NCBI GenBank assembly: GCA_022712475.1
Contig: JALAGK010000504.1
Location: 1-6,157, forward strand
From: Enterobacteriaceae bacterium
GTDB lineage: Bacteria > Pseudomonadota > Gammaproteobacteria > Enterobacterales > Enterobacteriaceae
Reading direction: 5' to 3'
Length of the DNA: 6,157 nucleotides
Shown in pieces: positions 1-6,008 of this stretch. Each line of letters begins with the position of its first letter. Within the stretch, counting starts at the first letter, position 1. The notes under the pieces were generated by a model that saw nothing but the letters and a program-made list of their open reading frames with translations, ran no database searches and was not told the DNA's origin. The position numbers and the translations under genes were made by a program.

Positions 1-841
1 CGGTTGCAACAGCGTGCGTGCAACGAAGCTTGCGTTAAAGCTCGCGGATGTCGTGGTCACTGAGGCAGGGTTTGGCGCCGATCTCGGTGCAGAAAAATTC
101 TTTGACATAAAATGTCGCAAAAGTGGCCTGAAGCCCGATGCTGTCGTGTTGGTGGCGACCGTACGCGCCCTGAAATATAACGGCGGCGTAGCAAAAAGCG
201 AGCTGGTGGCGGAAAACCTGGCCGCGCTTGAGCGTGGCATCGTTAACCTCGGCAAGCATATCGAGAACTTGCAAAAATTTGGCGTGCCGGTAGTGGTGAC
301 GCTGAACGTATTTATTACCGATACCGCCGCAGAGCACGCTTTTATCCGCGATTATTGCCATGCGCGAGGCTGCAACGTTGTGCTGACCGAGGTGTGGGAA
401 AAAGGTGGCGAAGGTGGCATTGCGCTGGCGCAAAGCGTGCTGAACACGCTGGAAAACCGCCCCTCTAATTTTCGCACGTTGTACCCGGACTCGCTGCCGC
501 TTGAGGAGAAAATTGCCACTATCGCCCGGGAAATTTACGGCGCGGACGGCGTGACGTTTGGTCCAGCAGCGCAAAAGGCGCTCAAGAAAATCAGTGATGT
601 TGGCATGTCGTCCTTCCCGGTCTGTATTGCTAAAACCCAGTACTCATTGTCTGACGACCCAACAAAACTGGGGCGACCGGAAGGTTTTACTATTCACATT
701 CGTGATGCGTACGTGGCGGCTGGCGCAGGTTTTGTGGTTGCGCTGGCAGGCGACATCATGACGATGCCGGGTTTACCCAAAACTCCCGCCGCACTGGGAA
801 TGGATATCGACAATAACGGCATCATCAGCGGGCTGTTTTAA
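1..841 (+). CDS. fhs: Formate-tetrahydrofolate ligase, C-terminal half (5' end outside the window)
   Basis: The gene enters from the left edge in frame 2 (first full codon at base 2) and ends at TAA 839-841, giving about 279 residues of a protein usually about 555-580 long. The enzyme joins formate to tetrahydrofolate with ATP, making 10-formyl-tetrahydrofolate in the cytoplasm. Seen in the sequence: [17 protein letters not shown] near the start of the visible part, the family signature [12 protein letters not shown], and near the C terminus [11 protein letters not shown] followed by the ending NNGIISGLF. The N-terminal part with the ATP-binding loop is not in the window. The GTG at base 14 is an internal valine codon, not a start, because the reading frame and family similarity continue upstream of it. 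A folD-type gene follows after 18 bases, so the two are probably co-transcribed; FolD uses the product of this enzyme. E. coli K-12 lacks fhs. Confidence 0.95.
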   Translation, partial: GCNSVRATKLALKLADVVVTEAGFGADLGAEKFFDIKCRKSGLKPDAVVLVATVRALKYNGGVAKSELVAENLAALERGIVNLGKHIENLQKFGVPVVVTLNVFITDTAAEHAFIRDYCHARGCNVVLTEVWEKGGEGGIALAQSVLNTLENRPSNFRTLYPDSLPLEEKIATIAREIYGADGVTFGPAAQKALKKISDVGMSSFPVCIAKTQYSLSDDPTKLGRPEGFTIHIRDAYVAAGAGFVVALAGDIMTMPGLPKTPAALGMDIDNNGIISGLF

Positions 842-859
842 TCTACACAGGGACGCGAA

Positions 860-1696
860 ATGACAAAAATACTCGACGGTAAGGCGCTCTCAACGAGCAT
901 CATGAAGAAGCTTAAAAGCGCTGTAGCGCAGCAAAAGCGGCTGATTACGCTAGCTGTAGTGCAAGTGGGTGATGATCCGGCTTCCACCGTGTATATCCGC
1001 AACAAGCACAAAGCCTGTGAAGCTGTCGGCATCCGTTCGCTGCATATCCATCTCGACGGTGAAATCACCAGCGGAAGCCTGTTGGACACCATTCACACAC
1101 TCAACAGCCGCAAGGATGTAGACGGCATTCTGGTGCAGCTACCGTTACCATATGGCATTGACGAAGGGGAAGTGATTCGCGCTATCGATCCGGCCAAAGA
1201 CGTGGACGGTTTCCATCCGGTTAATGTGGGCCGCATGATGCTCGCTGATGACTGCCTGTTGCCCTGCACGCCTGCGGGCATTATTGAGCTGTTGAAAAGC
1301 AATGGTATTGAGATCAACGGCAAAGAATGTGTGGTGGTGGGTCGCAGTAATATTGTTGGTAAGCCCGTGGCGCAGTTGCTGTTACAGGAGCACGGCACGG
1401 TCACACAGTGCCACTCCCGAACCCGCAACCTGGCAGAAGTGTGCCGCCGGGCGGACATTCTGGTGGTGGCTGTGGGGATTGCGCACCTGATCAACGCCGA
1501 TTTCGTCAAACCGGGCGCGGTGGTTATTGATGTCGGTATTCACCGCACGTCAGATAATAAACTGTGTGGTGATGTCGATTTCGACAGCGTTAAAGACAAG
1601 GTGAGCGCGATTACGCCCGTACCGGGTGGCGTAGGGCCGATGACCATCGCCATGCTGATGCAAAACTGCGTTAAGGCGGGTCATCGCGGTAGTTAA
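860..1696 (+). CDS. folD: Bifunctional methylenetetrahydrofolate dehydrogenase / methenyltetrahydrofolate cyclohydrolase (FolD family, probable second copy)
   Basis: The 278-residue protein interconverts 5,10-methylene-, 5,10-methenyl- and 10-formyl-tetrahydrofolate with NADP(H). The catalytic residues of the family are present: Tyr45 and Lys49 in [10 protein letters not shown], Gln93 in [11 protein letters not shown], and Asp116 in KDVDGFHP. The Rossmann part carries GRSNIVGKP (161-169) and the C-terminal motif [12 protein letters not shown] (251-262). ATG at 860 is chosen because AGGGA (849-853) lies six bases upstream and homology starts here. It is 18 bases downstream of fhs, so translation and transcription are probably linked. 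By eye it differs a good deal from E. coli housekeeping FolD (288 residues), for example CHSRT in the cofactor domain. I infer that it is a paralogue partnered with fhs and that the housekeeping folD lies elsewhere. Its stop codon overlaps that of the opposite gene cbrA. Confidence 0.94.
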   Translation: MTKILDGKALSTSIMKKLKSAVAQQKRLITLAVVQVGDDPASTVYIRNKHKACEAVGIRSLHIHLDGEITSGSLLDTIHTLNSRKDVDGILVQLPLPYGIDEGEVIRAIDPAKDVDGFHPVNVGRMMLADDCLLPCTPAGIIELLKSNGIEINGKECVVVGRSNIVGKPVAQLLLQEHGTVTQCHSRTRNLAEVCRRADILVVAVGIAHLINADFVKPGAVVIDVGIHRTSDNKLCGDVDFDSVKDKVSAITPVPGGVGPMTIAMLMQNCVKAGHRGS

Positions 1697-2751
1697 CGTT
1701 GCGTAATGTGCGCCATTTTGCTCTTCATAATGGCGCTACGCAGCCACGGTGTCGTGAGCAGGCGGGATTTAACGATTTTTCCCATCAGCTTCACGCGCAG
1801 CGGCTGCGTTTTTCTCTCATAAACGCGATTAGGATGAGCCAGCCCATGGTTCAGTATCTGACTTAGTACATCAGCACTGTCCAGCGCATAACTTATTCCT
1901 TCCAGCGAGCTGGCGCTGATAAACCCGGCGGCTTCGCCAATCAAAAATGCATTATCCCGTCCGCAGACAAAATCCCGCCACTTTTGCGGAAACAGCACCA
2001 GACACTTCTCACTTTTCACCGGTTCGCCAAAGACAAACTGATGCGTCGCCATTTTTTCCTTCAGCGCCTGATAGCGCTCGCGCCCGCTTTTCATGGGGAA
2101 CGCGCCACCAAAAATAAAGTAACCGTCTTTGCTGATGCTCCATGAGTAGCAGTCCGTCACCGCGTTATCGAACAGGCAGGAGTAAAACGGCACCGGATGC
2201 TGTTCGTGAAACCATTGCTGAATGGCCTGGTAGGTTCGGATTTTATGTCCTGGATACAGCGTACGCCGCACCAGTGAATTAGCGCCTTCTGCCCCGACCA
2301 GGTAACGCGCGCTAATGGTGTGATCCTCGCCGTTTTCACTAAAGTACACGCGCCAGCCGCCGTTGTGCGGCTCTACTTTGCGACATAGCGTGTCGTGGCG
2401 CACGTCAACATACGCGGGAATTAAGGATTTCAGCCACAGGTCAAAGGCGTGTCGATTGATGTTGATATAGCTGCGCTGATAGTTGCGCACGGTGCGAGTA
2501 GGCAAGTCGTAAGTTTTGACGCTGAAAATTTGTGGGTTAGCGATAACTCTCACCGGCAGGTTCAGCCCAAAGCGGATAAACGCACGCTGCGCATCTGGAG
2601 CCAGCAGCCCGCCGCAGGGTTTCTGAAACCCGTCGCTACCGCATGACTGTTTTTTATCAAGCGCAATCACCTTCAGATGTGGCGCAATCAGGCGTGCCAG
2701 CGTTGCGCCAGCTGGGCCAAGGCCGATAATGGCAATATCATAGTCTTGCAT
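1693..2751 (-). CDS. cbrA: FAD-dependent oxidoreductase CbrA (geranylgeranyl reductase-like family)
   Basis: This 352-residue protein closely resembles E. coli CbrA (YidS, 354 residues), whose overexpression is linked to colicin M tolerance and which belongs to the CreBC regulon; its substrate is unknown. Seen in the sequence: the N-terminal FAD-binding loop IIGLGPAG (GxGxxG at residues 10-15) with an acidic residue at Asp32, [12 protein letters not shown] (44-55), [10 protein letters not shown] (95-104), LVGAEGANS (151-159), and the second FAD contact [10 protein letters not shown] (268-277) followed by [12 protein letters not shown]. There is no signal peptide, so it is cytoplasmic or membrane-associated. 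ATG at 2751-2749 is preceded by AAGGA about nine bases away. I found no CreB box (TTCAC-N6-TTCAC) upstream, so CreB control is not shown here. The gene converges on folD, and the two overlap by four bases. Confidence 0.92.
   Translation of the reverse strand: MQDYDIAIIGLGPAGATLARLIAPHLKVIALDKKQSCGSDGFQKPCGGLLAPDAQRAFIRFGLNLPVRVIANPQIFSVKTYDLPTRTVRNYQRSYININRHAFDLWLKSLIPAYVDVRHDTLCRKVEPHNGGWRVYFSENGEDHTISARYLVGAEGANSLVRRTLYPGHKIRTYQAIQQWFHEQHPVPFYSCLFDNAVTDCYSWSISKDGYFIFGGAFPMKSGRERYQALKEKMATHQFVFGEPVKSEKCLVLFPQKWRDFVCGRDNAFLIGEAAGFISASSLEGISYALDSADVLSQILNHGLAHPNRVYERKTQPLRVKLMGKIVKSRLLTTPWLRSAIMKSKMAHITQR
1700..1742. terminator. Strong hairpin at the folD/cbrA convergent junction (terminator-like, no T tract)
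   Basis: Two nested stems are visible. The outer one is TGCGTA (1700-1705) with TACGCA (1737-1742). The inner one is GCGCCATT (1710-1717) with AATGGCGC (1729-1736). They are separated by a four-base bulge on the left, and the loop is 11 bases. The hairpin starts four bases after the folD stop and lies in the last codons of cbrA, so it is non-coding for one gene and coding for the other. No run of T follows on either strand, so it is not a classic intrinsic terminator. It may protect the fhs-folD 3' end from exonucleases or pause polymerase. Confidence 0.5.
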
Positions 2752-2778
2752 GGGGAATTGTCCTTAATTTACCCGCAG

Positions 2779-2807
2779 ATAGCCTGCTATTTCAGCGCAA
2801 GATAGCA
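2779..2807. repeat. Short inverted repeat plus third copy upstream of cbrA (possible operator)
   Basis: ATAGC (2779-2783) and GCTAT (2786-2790) form a perfect inverted repeat with a two-base centre. GATAGCA recurs at 2801-2807, about two helical turns away. The position, 28-56 bases before the cbrA start on its template side, suits a regulator site or the untranslated leader. The repeats are short enough to arise by chance. Confidence 0.25.
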
Positions 2808-3039
2808 CGTTGGTAAGATGATGTAATGCTCACTCAGACGGAATGTTAAGGCGGCTGAGGCTGCGCTGTGACAGTGATTGATAGCTTATTGGTGTGCGCT
2901 AAAGGTTGCCAGTAAGGACGCTAAGGTTCATCCAGTCTTGGGTTGGGGCCGCGTTGTGTGGTTTATCCGAGGATGTATGAAAAGGAAAGTCATAACTCAG
3001 AGGCTTTTGCTGCTGACAATGCGGGGTGAGTGAGTATCC

Positions 3040-3058
3040 CTGACCCAGAATGGGCCAG
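3040..3058 (-). terminator. Hairpin just after the DUF3147 gene (weak terminator candidate)
   Basis: CTGACCCA (3040-3047) pairs with TGGGCCAG (3051-3058), with one A-C mismatch and a three-base loop. It lies about six bases past the stop of the minus-strand membrane protein gene. There is no T tract on the minus strand after it, so intrinsic termination would be poor; 3'-end stabilisation is equally possible. Confidence 0.35.
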
Positions 3059-3063
3059 TGTAG

Positions 3064-3414
3064 TTACATCAACTCGATACCAAACCGACGCAGCACTCCC
3101 GCCCACAGCAGAAAAATGATGACGGTTATCAGGCAGCACCCCGCAAGCGTCATCCAGAATCCAAATCGCTGATAAATCATGGGAAAGAGTAAAAACATGG
3201 GCAGCGTCGGTACAACATACCAGAAGGTAAACCAGGCATGATTGGCAATTTTTTGCTGGCTGAGGCCTTCAGCTTTCATCCATACGAGAACCATAACGGT
3301 AACCAGAGGTAATGCGGCGATAAGTCCACCCAGGCGATCGCTACGTTTTGCGACTTCGGAAATAAGTACCACGATGCCAGCAGTAACGGCATATTTGATC
3401 ACGAGCCAGAGCAT
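3064..3414 (-). CDS. Small inner-membrane protein, DUF3147/GlpM-like
   Basis: This is a 116-residue, very hydrophobic protein with four likely membrane helices at about residues 1-19, 28-47, 61-81 and 86-107. Helices 1 and 2 are joined by a charged loop, EVAKRSDRLGG, leading into LIAALP. That pattern (charged RS..LGGLIA.LP after helix 1) and the length fit the DUF3147 family, which includes GlpM; the molecular role is unknown. The assignment rests on recalled family features, not a search. The ATG at 3414-3412 has a strong Shine-Dalgarno sequence (AGAGGAAG, ending about four bases before it). The gene is divergent from yidR, and cbrA lies 312 bases downstream on the same strand. Co-transcription with cbrA is possible but not shown. 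In K-12 no gene sits at this point between cbrA and yidR as I recall, so it is a lineage-specific gain or a loss in K-12. Confidence 0.8.
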   Translation of the reverse strand: MLWLVIKYAVTAGIVVLISEVAKRSDRLGGLIAALPLVTVMVLVWMKAEGLSQQKIANHAWFTFWYVVPTLPMFLLFPMIYQRFGFWMTLAGCCLITVIIFLLWAGVLRRFGIELM

Positions 3415-3483
3415 TCTCTTCCTCTTTCATCTCAGCGGTAACGGCATCGCTCTCGTTTTCAGGACGAAAGCTACTGTGGGCAA

Positions 3484-3511
3484 ATCCTGGTGCCCGGTAT
3501 CTGGCCAGGAT
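3484..3511. promoter_or_regulatory. Inverted repeat in the divergent DUF3147/yidR promoter region
   Basis: ATCCTGG (3484-3490) and CCAGGAT (3505-3511) are a perfect seven-base inverted repeat with a 14-base spacer. The half-site centres are 21 bases apart, about two helical turns, so a dimeric repressor could bind both on one face. The site lies 70 bases from the membrane-protein start and 68 bases from the TTG of yidR. No clear -35/-10 pairs were seen on either strand, and the function is inferred from position only. Confidence 0.3.
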
Positions 3512-3578
3512 ACATGATTATGAACATACCAGGCGCAGAAGATGAAGCGCAGTACAGCAGTGATGACACAAGATTTTT

Positions 3579-4892
3579 TTGCGCCAATCTTTTACTCTGT
3601 TGCCACGTATTGCCTCAGGACCGAACCTCGTGAAACAGCTCACTTTTGCGCCGCGTAACCACCAGCTTACCAATATCAATGCCTGGACACCTGACAGCCG
3701 CTGGCTGGCGTTTGACGTGCGCCCGTCTGGCGCGTCGTTTACCGGTGAGACCATCGAGCGCGTCAATGTAGAAACGGGTGAAGTGCAGGTAGTTTACCGC
3801 GCGCAACATGGCGCACACGTGGGCGTGGTGACTGTGAATCCGAAGCCCCCTGAGCGCTATGTGTTTATTCACGGCCCGGAAAATCCGGATGCGGACTGGC
3901 AATATGACTTTCATCACCGGCGCGGTGTGGTGGTTCATGACGGGCGGGCAAGCAATCTGGATGCAATGGACATTACCGCGCCGTTTACACCCGGCGCGCT
4001 GCGCGGCGGCAGCCACGTGCATGTCTGGAGCCAGGACGGTAGCCGATTGAGCTTTACCTACAACGACAGCGTGCTGCATGCCCTTTCTCCGGAGCTGGAT
4101 TTGCGCAATGTTGGCGTTGCGCTGCCTTACGCCCCGGTACATCCACGGGGCAACCATCCGCGTGAATATGCAGGTAGCCACTGGTGCGTACTGGTGAGCT
4201 GTACAACGCCGCAACCCCGCCCTGGCAGCGACGAGATTAATCGCGCCTATGAAGAAGGCTGGGTTGGTGCTGAGGGTTATCTTAAGCCAGACGGCACGCG
4301 CCAGCGCTGGGCGCTGGCGTTTATTGGCGATACGTTATCGAAGCAGGGTGAGAAAGTACCCGAATTGTTTATCGTCGATTTGCCGCAAGACGAAGCGGCC
4401 TGGAAACAGCCCGGAGAGGCTCCGCTTGAAGGCACACCGGATACCCTACCCGCACCGCCAGCAGGCGTAATGCAGCGCCGCCTGACCTTTACGCACAATT
4501 GCCGCTATCCGGGGCTTGCGACCTCGCCGCGCCACTGGGTGCGTAGCAGCCCTGACGGACGACATCTGGCGTTTTTGATGCGTGATGAGAATGGTGTGGC
4601 GCAGCTGTGGCTGGTCTCTCCCAACGGCGGTGACCCACGTCAGCTAACGCGCTGTACAGGGGTGGATTCCGCGTTTACCTGGCATCCTTGCGGTGATTTT
4701 ATTGGTTTTGTGCAGGGCAGGCGTATTGTGATGTGTAACGCGCAGACCGGCGACCTTGTTATATTGACTGGCGAACAGCCGGTTGCGCCTGCGCCGGATG
4801 CGGTGCTGTTTTCACCGGATGGGAAAAAGATTGCCTGGATGCAGGACGTGGACGGTTTCCGTCAACTGATGATGACGGAAACCATGTGTTAA
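3579..4892 (+). CDS. yidR: YidR, predicted beta-propeller protein (DUF3748, TolB/oligogalacturonate lyase-like)
   Basis: The gene encodes up to 437 residues without a signal peptide or membrane helix, so a cytoplasmic protein. Repeated propeller-blade motifs are visible: WTPDSRWLAFD (36-46), WSQDGSRLSFTYND (150-163), SPDGRHLAFLMRDENG (324-339) followed by QLWLVSPNGG, WHPCGDFIGF (368-377) and FSPDGKKIAW (411-420). The conserved middle part includes DFHHRRGV (110-117) and GSDEINRAYEEGWVG (216-230). It matches E. coli YidR (about 415 residues); the biochemical role is unknown and lyase activity is not shown. The start is uncertain. TTG 3579 has no good Shine-Dalgarno sequence and sits at a T7 tract; no in-frame ATG lies upstream before a TGA at 3564. 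GTG 3630 has AGGA nine bases before it and would give 420 residues. The stop directly abuts that of yidQ on the other strand. Confidence 0.85.
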   Translation: MRQSFTLLPRIASGPNLVKQLTFAPRNHQLTNINAWTPDSRWLAFDVRPSGASFTGETIERVNVETGEVQVVYRAQHGAHVGVVTVNPKPPERYVFIHGPENPDADWQYDFHHRRGVVVHDGRASNLDAMDITAPFTPGALRGGSHVHVWSQDGSRLSFTYNDSVLHALSPELDLRNVGVALPYAPVHPRGNHPREYAGSHWCVLVSCTTPQPRPGSDEINRAYEEGWVGAEGYLKPDGTRQRWALAFIGDTLSKQGEKVPELFIVDLPQDEAAWKQPGEAPLEGTPDTLPAPPAGVMQRRLTFTHNCRYPGLATSPRHWVRSSPDGRHLAFLMRDENGVAQLWLVSPNGGDPRQLTRCTGVDSAFTWHPCGDFIGFVQGRRIVMCNAQTGDLVILTGEQPVAPAPDAVLFSPDGKKIAWMQDVDGFRQLMMTETMC

Positions 4893-5216
4893 TCAGGGAT
4901 CCACAGGGGGAATGACAGCGTTGGTCGCCAGTGTGGCCTCTTCGCTGTCTTTAACGCGGGATTTGACCGATTTATCGGTGCGAAATGCGTCCCAGGGCAG
5001 AAGAACGGTATCCAGAATCGCGGAGAATGGCATATCCAGCGCCACCAGCGGCTTCATCCCCCAGCTGGTTTTATCGTCTTTGAGCATCGTGTAGCTGGAG
5101 CGCGTGCCTGGATAATATCCTGGTTCGCCGCCCGTATGGGTCATGATGCTCGAACAGCCGCACAGGACGGTGACCGTGCTGGCGAGCAAGAGACTACGAA
5201 AATAACCTTTCATCAT
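4893..5216 (-). CDS. yidQ: YidQ, small outer-membrane lipoprotein (YceK/YidQ family, DUF1375)
   Basis: The product is a 107-residue precursor with a lipoprotein signal: Lys3 and Arg7, a hydrophobic stretch from about residue 8, and lipobox LCGC with the modified cysteine at Cys21. The residues after it are Ser-Ser, not Asp, so Lol sorting to the outer membrane is expected. The mature part has PGYYPGTRSSY and LVALDMPFSAILDTVLLPWD, typical of YidQ (110 residues in E. coli) and its relative YceK; the function is unknown. Two ATG codons stand in tandem (5216-5214 and 5213-5211). A GGAAGAG sequence about five bases before the first supports either one. The gene is divergent from ibpA, as in E. coli, and meets yidR tail to tail with no spacer. 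The mature sequence includes a single GMKP in place of the GTK seen in K-12 by recall. Confidence 0.88.
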   Translation of the reverse strand: MMKGYFRSLLLASTVTVLCGCSSIMTHTGGEPGYYPGTRSSYTMLKDDKTSWGMKPLVALDMPFSAILDTVLLPWDAFRTDKSVKSRVKDSEEATLATNAVIPPVDP

Positions 5217-5430
5217 CTACTCTCTTCCGTTAGGTATAGGGCACTGTGCGATGCCTGTTTAAGGGTTATAAACACCCCGGTCCATGTTGAATAGCCCAAT
5301 GAATCCGCTCTGTGGCAGCGCTCGCAGAATCCTCTGCAAATTTACGCTATCAGAGCCAATCCTTCTGGCTTCTCCCGCCCTGTAGTCTAAGCAAAGAAGA
5401 GCAGTACCACAAAAAAATATCGACACTGGC
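5217..5430. other. Divergent intergenic region, yidQ side; no gene seen
   Basis: The stretch should hold the yidQ promoter (minus strand). A weak candidate is TATACC at 5238-5233 with TTAAAC about 18 bases upstream of it. An inverted repeat GTTTA-N7-TAAAC (5257-5273) overlaps this area and could be an operator. A small hairpin GCAGA-ATCC-TCTGC lies at 5324-5337. An A7 run at 5411-5417 lies just upstream of the ibpA promoter and may act as an UP-like or bent element. No open frame here has a ribosome site or family resemblance. Confidence 0.4.
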
Positions 5431-5458
5431 CTTGAAAATCGGACATCCGGTAGCATTT
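5431..5458 (+). promoter_or_regulatory. Sigma-32 (heat-shock) promoter of ibpA
   Basis: CTTGAAA (5431-5437) is an exact match to the sigma-32 -35 consensus. After a 13-base spacer, TAGCATTT (5451-5458) matches the -10 consensus CCCCATnT in its CATnT half. Transcription would start near 5464-5466, giving a leader of about 98-100 bases before the ibpA ATG. E. coli ibpAB is driven by a sigma-32 promoter with a leader of similar length. The assignment is therefore supported by motif, position and known biology. Confidence 0.85.
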
Positions 5459-5464
5459 TATGAT

Positions 5465-5566
5465 TGTGGACATGAAGCGACTTGCCGAATGGGAGCGCAA
5501 ACCACAGAGCCTGTCCGAACGGAGGGCCTTATACATTCTCGCTGATTTCAGGAGCTATGACTTATG
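5465..5566 (+). ncRNA. ROSE-type RNA thermometer in the ibpA leader
   Basis: The leader folds by eye into three hairpins, as known for E. coli ibpA. Stem TGTGG/CCACA (5465-5469 with 5502-5506) encloses an imperfect stem 5477-5498. A second hairpin spans 5509-5527. In the third, TCGCT (5539-5543) faces the Shine-Dalgarno AGGAG (5550-5554). TCGCT matches the ROSE anti-Shine-Dalgarno consensus UYGCU. CTG (5542-5544) pairs with CAG (5549-5551), G5541 faces G5552, C5540 is unpaired, and T5539-A5553 and C5538-G5554 close the stem. The weak third hairpin should hide the ribosome site at low temperature and melt on heating. Confidence 0.85.
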
Positions 5567-5977
5567 CGTAACTTTGACTTATCCCCGCTATACCGTACCG
5601 CTATCGGTTTTGACCGTCTTTTCAATCTGCTTGAGAGTAATCAGAATCAGGGCAACGGCGGCTATCCTCCGTACAACGTTGAACTGGTCGATGAAAACCA
5701 CTACCGCATTGCGATTGCCGTCGCTGGCTTTGCCGAAAGCGATCTCGACATTACTGCCCAGGACAATCTGCTGGTGGTAAAAGGTGCCCGTCCGGCCGAG
5801 CAAAAAGAGCGTACTTATCTTTATCAGGGTATTGCTGAGCGCAACTTCGAGCGTAAATTCCAGCTCGCAGAAAACATCCAGGTGCGTGGTGCTAACCTGG
5901 TCAACGGCTTGCTGTTCATCGAACTGGAACGCGTGATTCCGGAAACGATGAAACCGCGTCGCATCGAAATTAACTGA
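5564..5977 (+). CDS. ibpA: Small heat-shock protein IbpA (Hsp20 / alpha-crystallin family)
   Basis: The 137-residue cytoplasmic holdase has the usual IbpA length. It binds unfolding proteins in inclusion bodies together with IbpB and passes them to DnaK and ClpB. The N-terminal arm [20 protein letters not shown] is followed by the alpha-crystallin domain at about residues 35-125. The domain includes [20 protein letters not shown] (38-55 and on) and ends in the family signature A-x3-NGLL (110-117). The C terminus carries the IEI motif (134-136), which docks into a neighbouring subunit during oligomer assembly. ATG 5564 is nine bases after AGGAG (5550-5554). Expression is set by the sigma-32 promoter and the ROSE thermometer. 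In E. coli IbpA also lowers translation of ibpA and ibpB mRNA by binding their leaders. ibpB follows after 115 bases. Confidence 0.98.
   Translation: MRNFDLSPLYRTAIGFDRLFNLLESNQNQGNGGYPPYNVELVDENHYRIAIAVAGFAESDLDITAQDNLLVVKGARPAEQKERTYLYQGIAERNFERKFQLAENIQVRGANLVNGLLFIELERVIPETMKPRRIEIN
5898..5913 (+). promoter_or_regulatory. Candidate sigma-54 promoter for ibpB inside ibpA
   Basis: TGG (5898-5900) and TTGCT (5909-5913) give the invariant GG-N10-GC spacing of sigma-54 promoters (TGGCAC-N5-TTGCA). The -12 half fits well and the -24 half has only TGG plus one weak match. Transcription would start near 5923, so the RNA would include the whole ibpB leader. A sigma-54 promoter for ibpB has been described in E. 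coli. The bases also code for the conserved NLVNGLL segment, so the match may be coincidental. Confidence 0.4.
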
Positions 5978-5988
5978 TTCCCGAGCGT

Positions 5989-6003
5989 CGCCGCCGCGCG
6001 GCG
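5989..6003 (+). other. GC-rich hairpin just after ibpA (RNA processing or pausing site)
   Basis: CGCCG (5989-5993) pairs with CGGCG (5999-6003) around a five-base loop, and it is followed by TTTAAC. The hairpin begins 12 bases after the ibpA stop. The stem is pure GC, but the T run is only three bases, so full termination is unlikely. Partial attenuation or a stabilised ibpA 3' end after cleavage would explain unequal ibpA and ibpB levels. Confidence 0.45.
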
Positions 6004-6008
6004 CTTTA

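Larger units (their letters stand above)
2752..3063. other. 312-base gap upstream of cbrA, no gene seen
   Basis: I see no coding region, tRNA or known repeat here. The part next to cbrA should hold its promoter on the minus strand. It contains an inverted repeat ATAGC-CT-GCTAT (2779-2790) and a further GATAGCA (2801-2807), which could be an operator, but no regulator is known for it. No convincing -35/-10 pair stood out. The right end holds the hairpin listed separately after the DUF3147 gene. K-12 has yidR next to cbrA, so this stretch and the following gene form extra or differing sequence at a junction that is otherwise conserved. Confidence 0.5.

Noticed and set aside
14..16. GTG as a start codon of fhs
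   Set aside because: Family sequence continues upstream in the same frame, and the protein would be half the normal length; the gene is simply cut by the window edge.
35..574. 179-codon open frame antisense to fhs
   Set aside because: It lies entirely opposite a well-supported fhs coding region, shows no recognisable family, and has composition typical of an antisense shadow.
2752..2960. CreB box (TTCAC-N6-TTCAC) before cbrA
   Set aside because: I searched both strands by eye and found no pair of TTCAC or GTGAA half-sites.
2752..3063. Decayed gene or mobile-element remnant in the gap
   Set aside because: No inverted terminal repeats, target-site duplication or broken family motifs could be seen.
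3520..3633. 37-codon frame (MNIPGAEDEA...) upstream of and overlapping the yidR start
   Set aside because: There is no Shine-Dalgarno sequence and no known leader-peptide pattern; most likely a chance open frame.
3615..4214. 199-codon open frame antisense to yidR
   Set aside because: Long, but rich in Arg, His and Cys with no domain pattern, and fully opposite yidR blade motifs; a shadow in GC-rich coding DNA.
5460..5780. 106-codon frame overlapping the ibpA leader and the first half of ibpA
   Set aside because: It overlaps the thermometer and ibpA in another frame, without a ribosome site or family resemblance.
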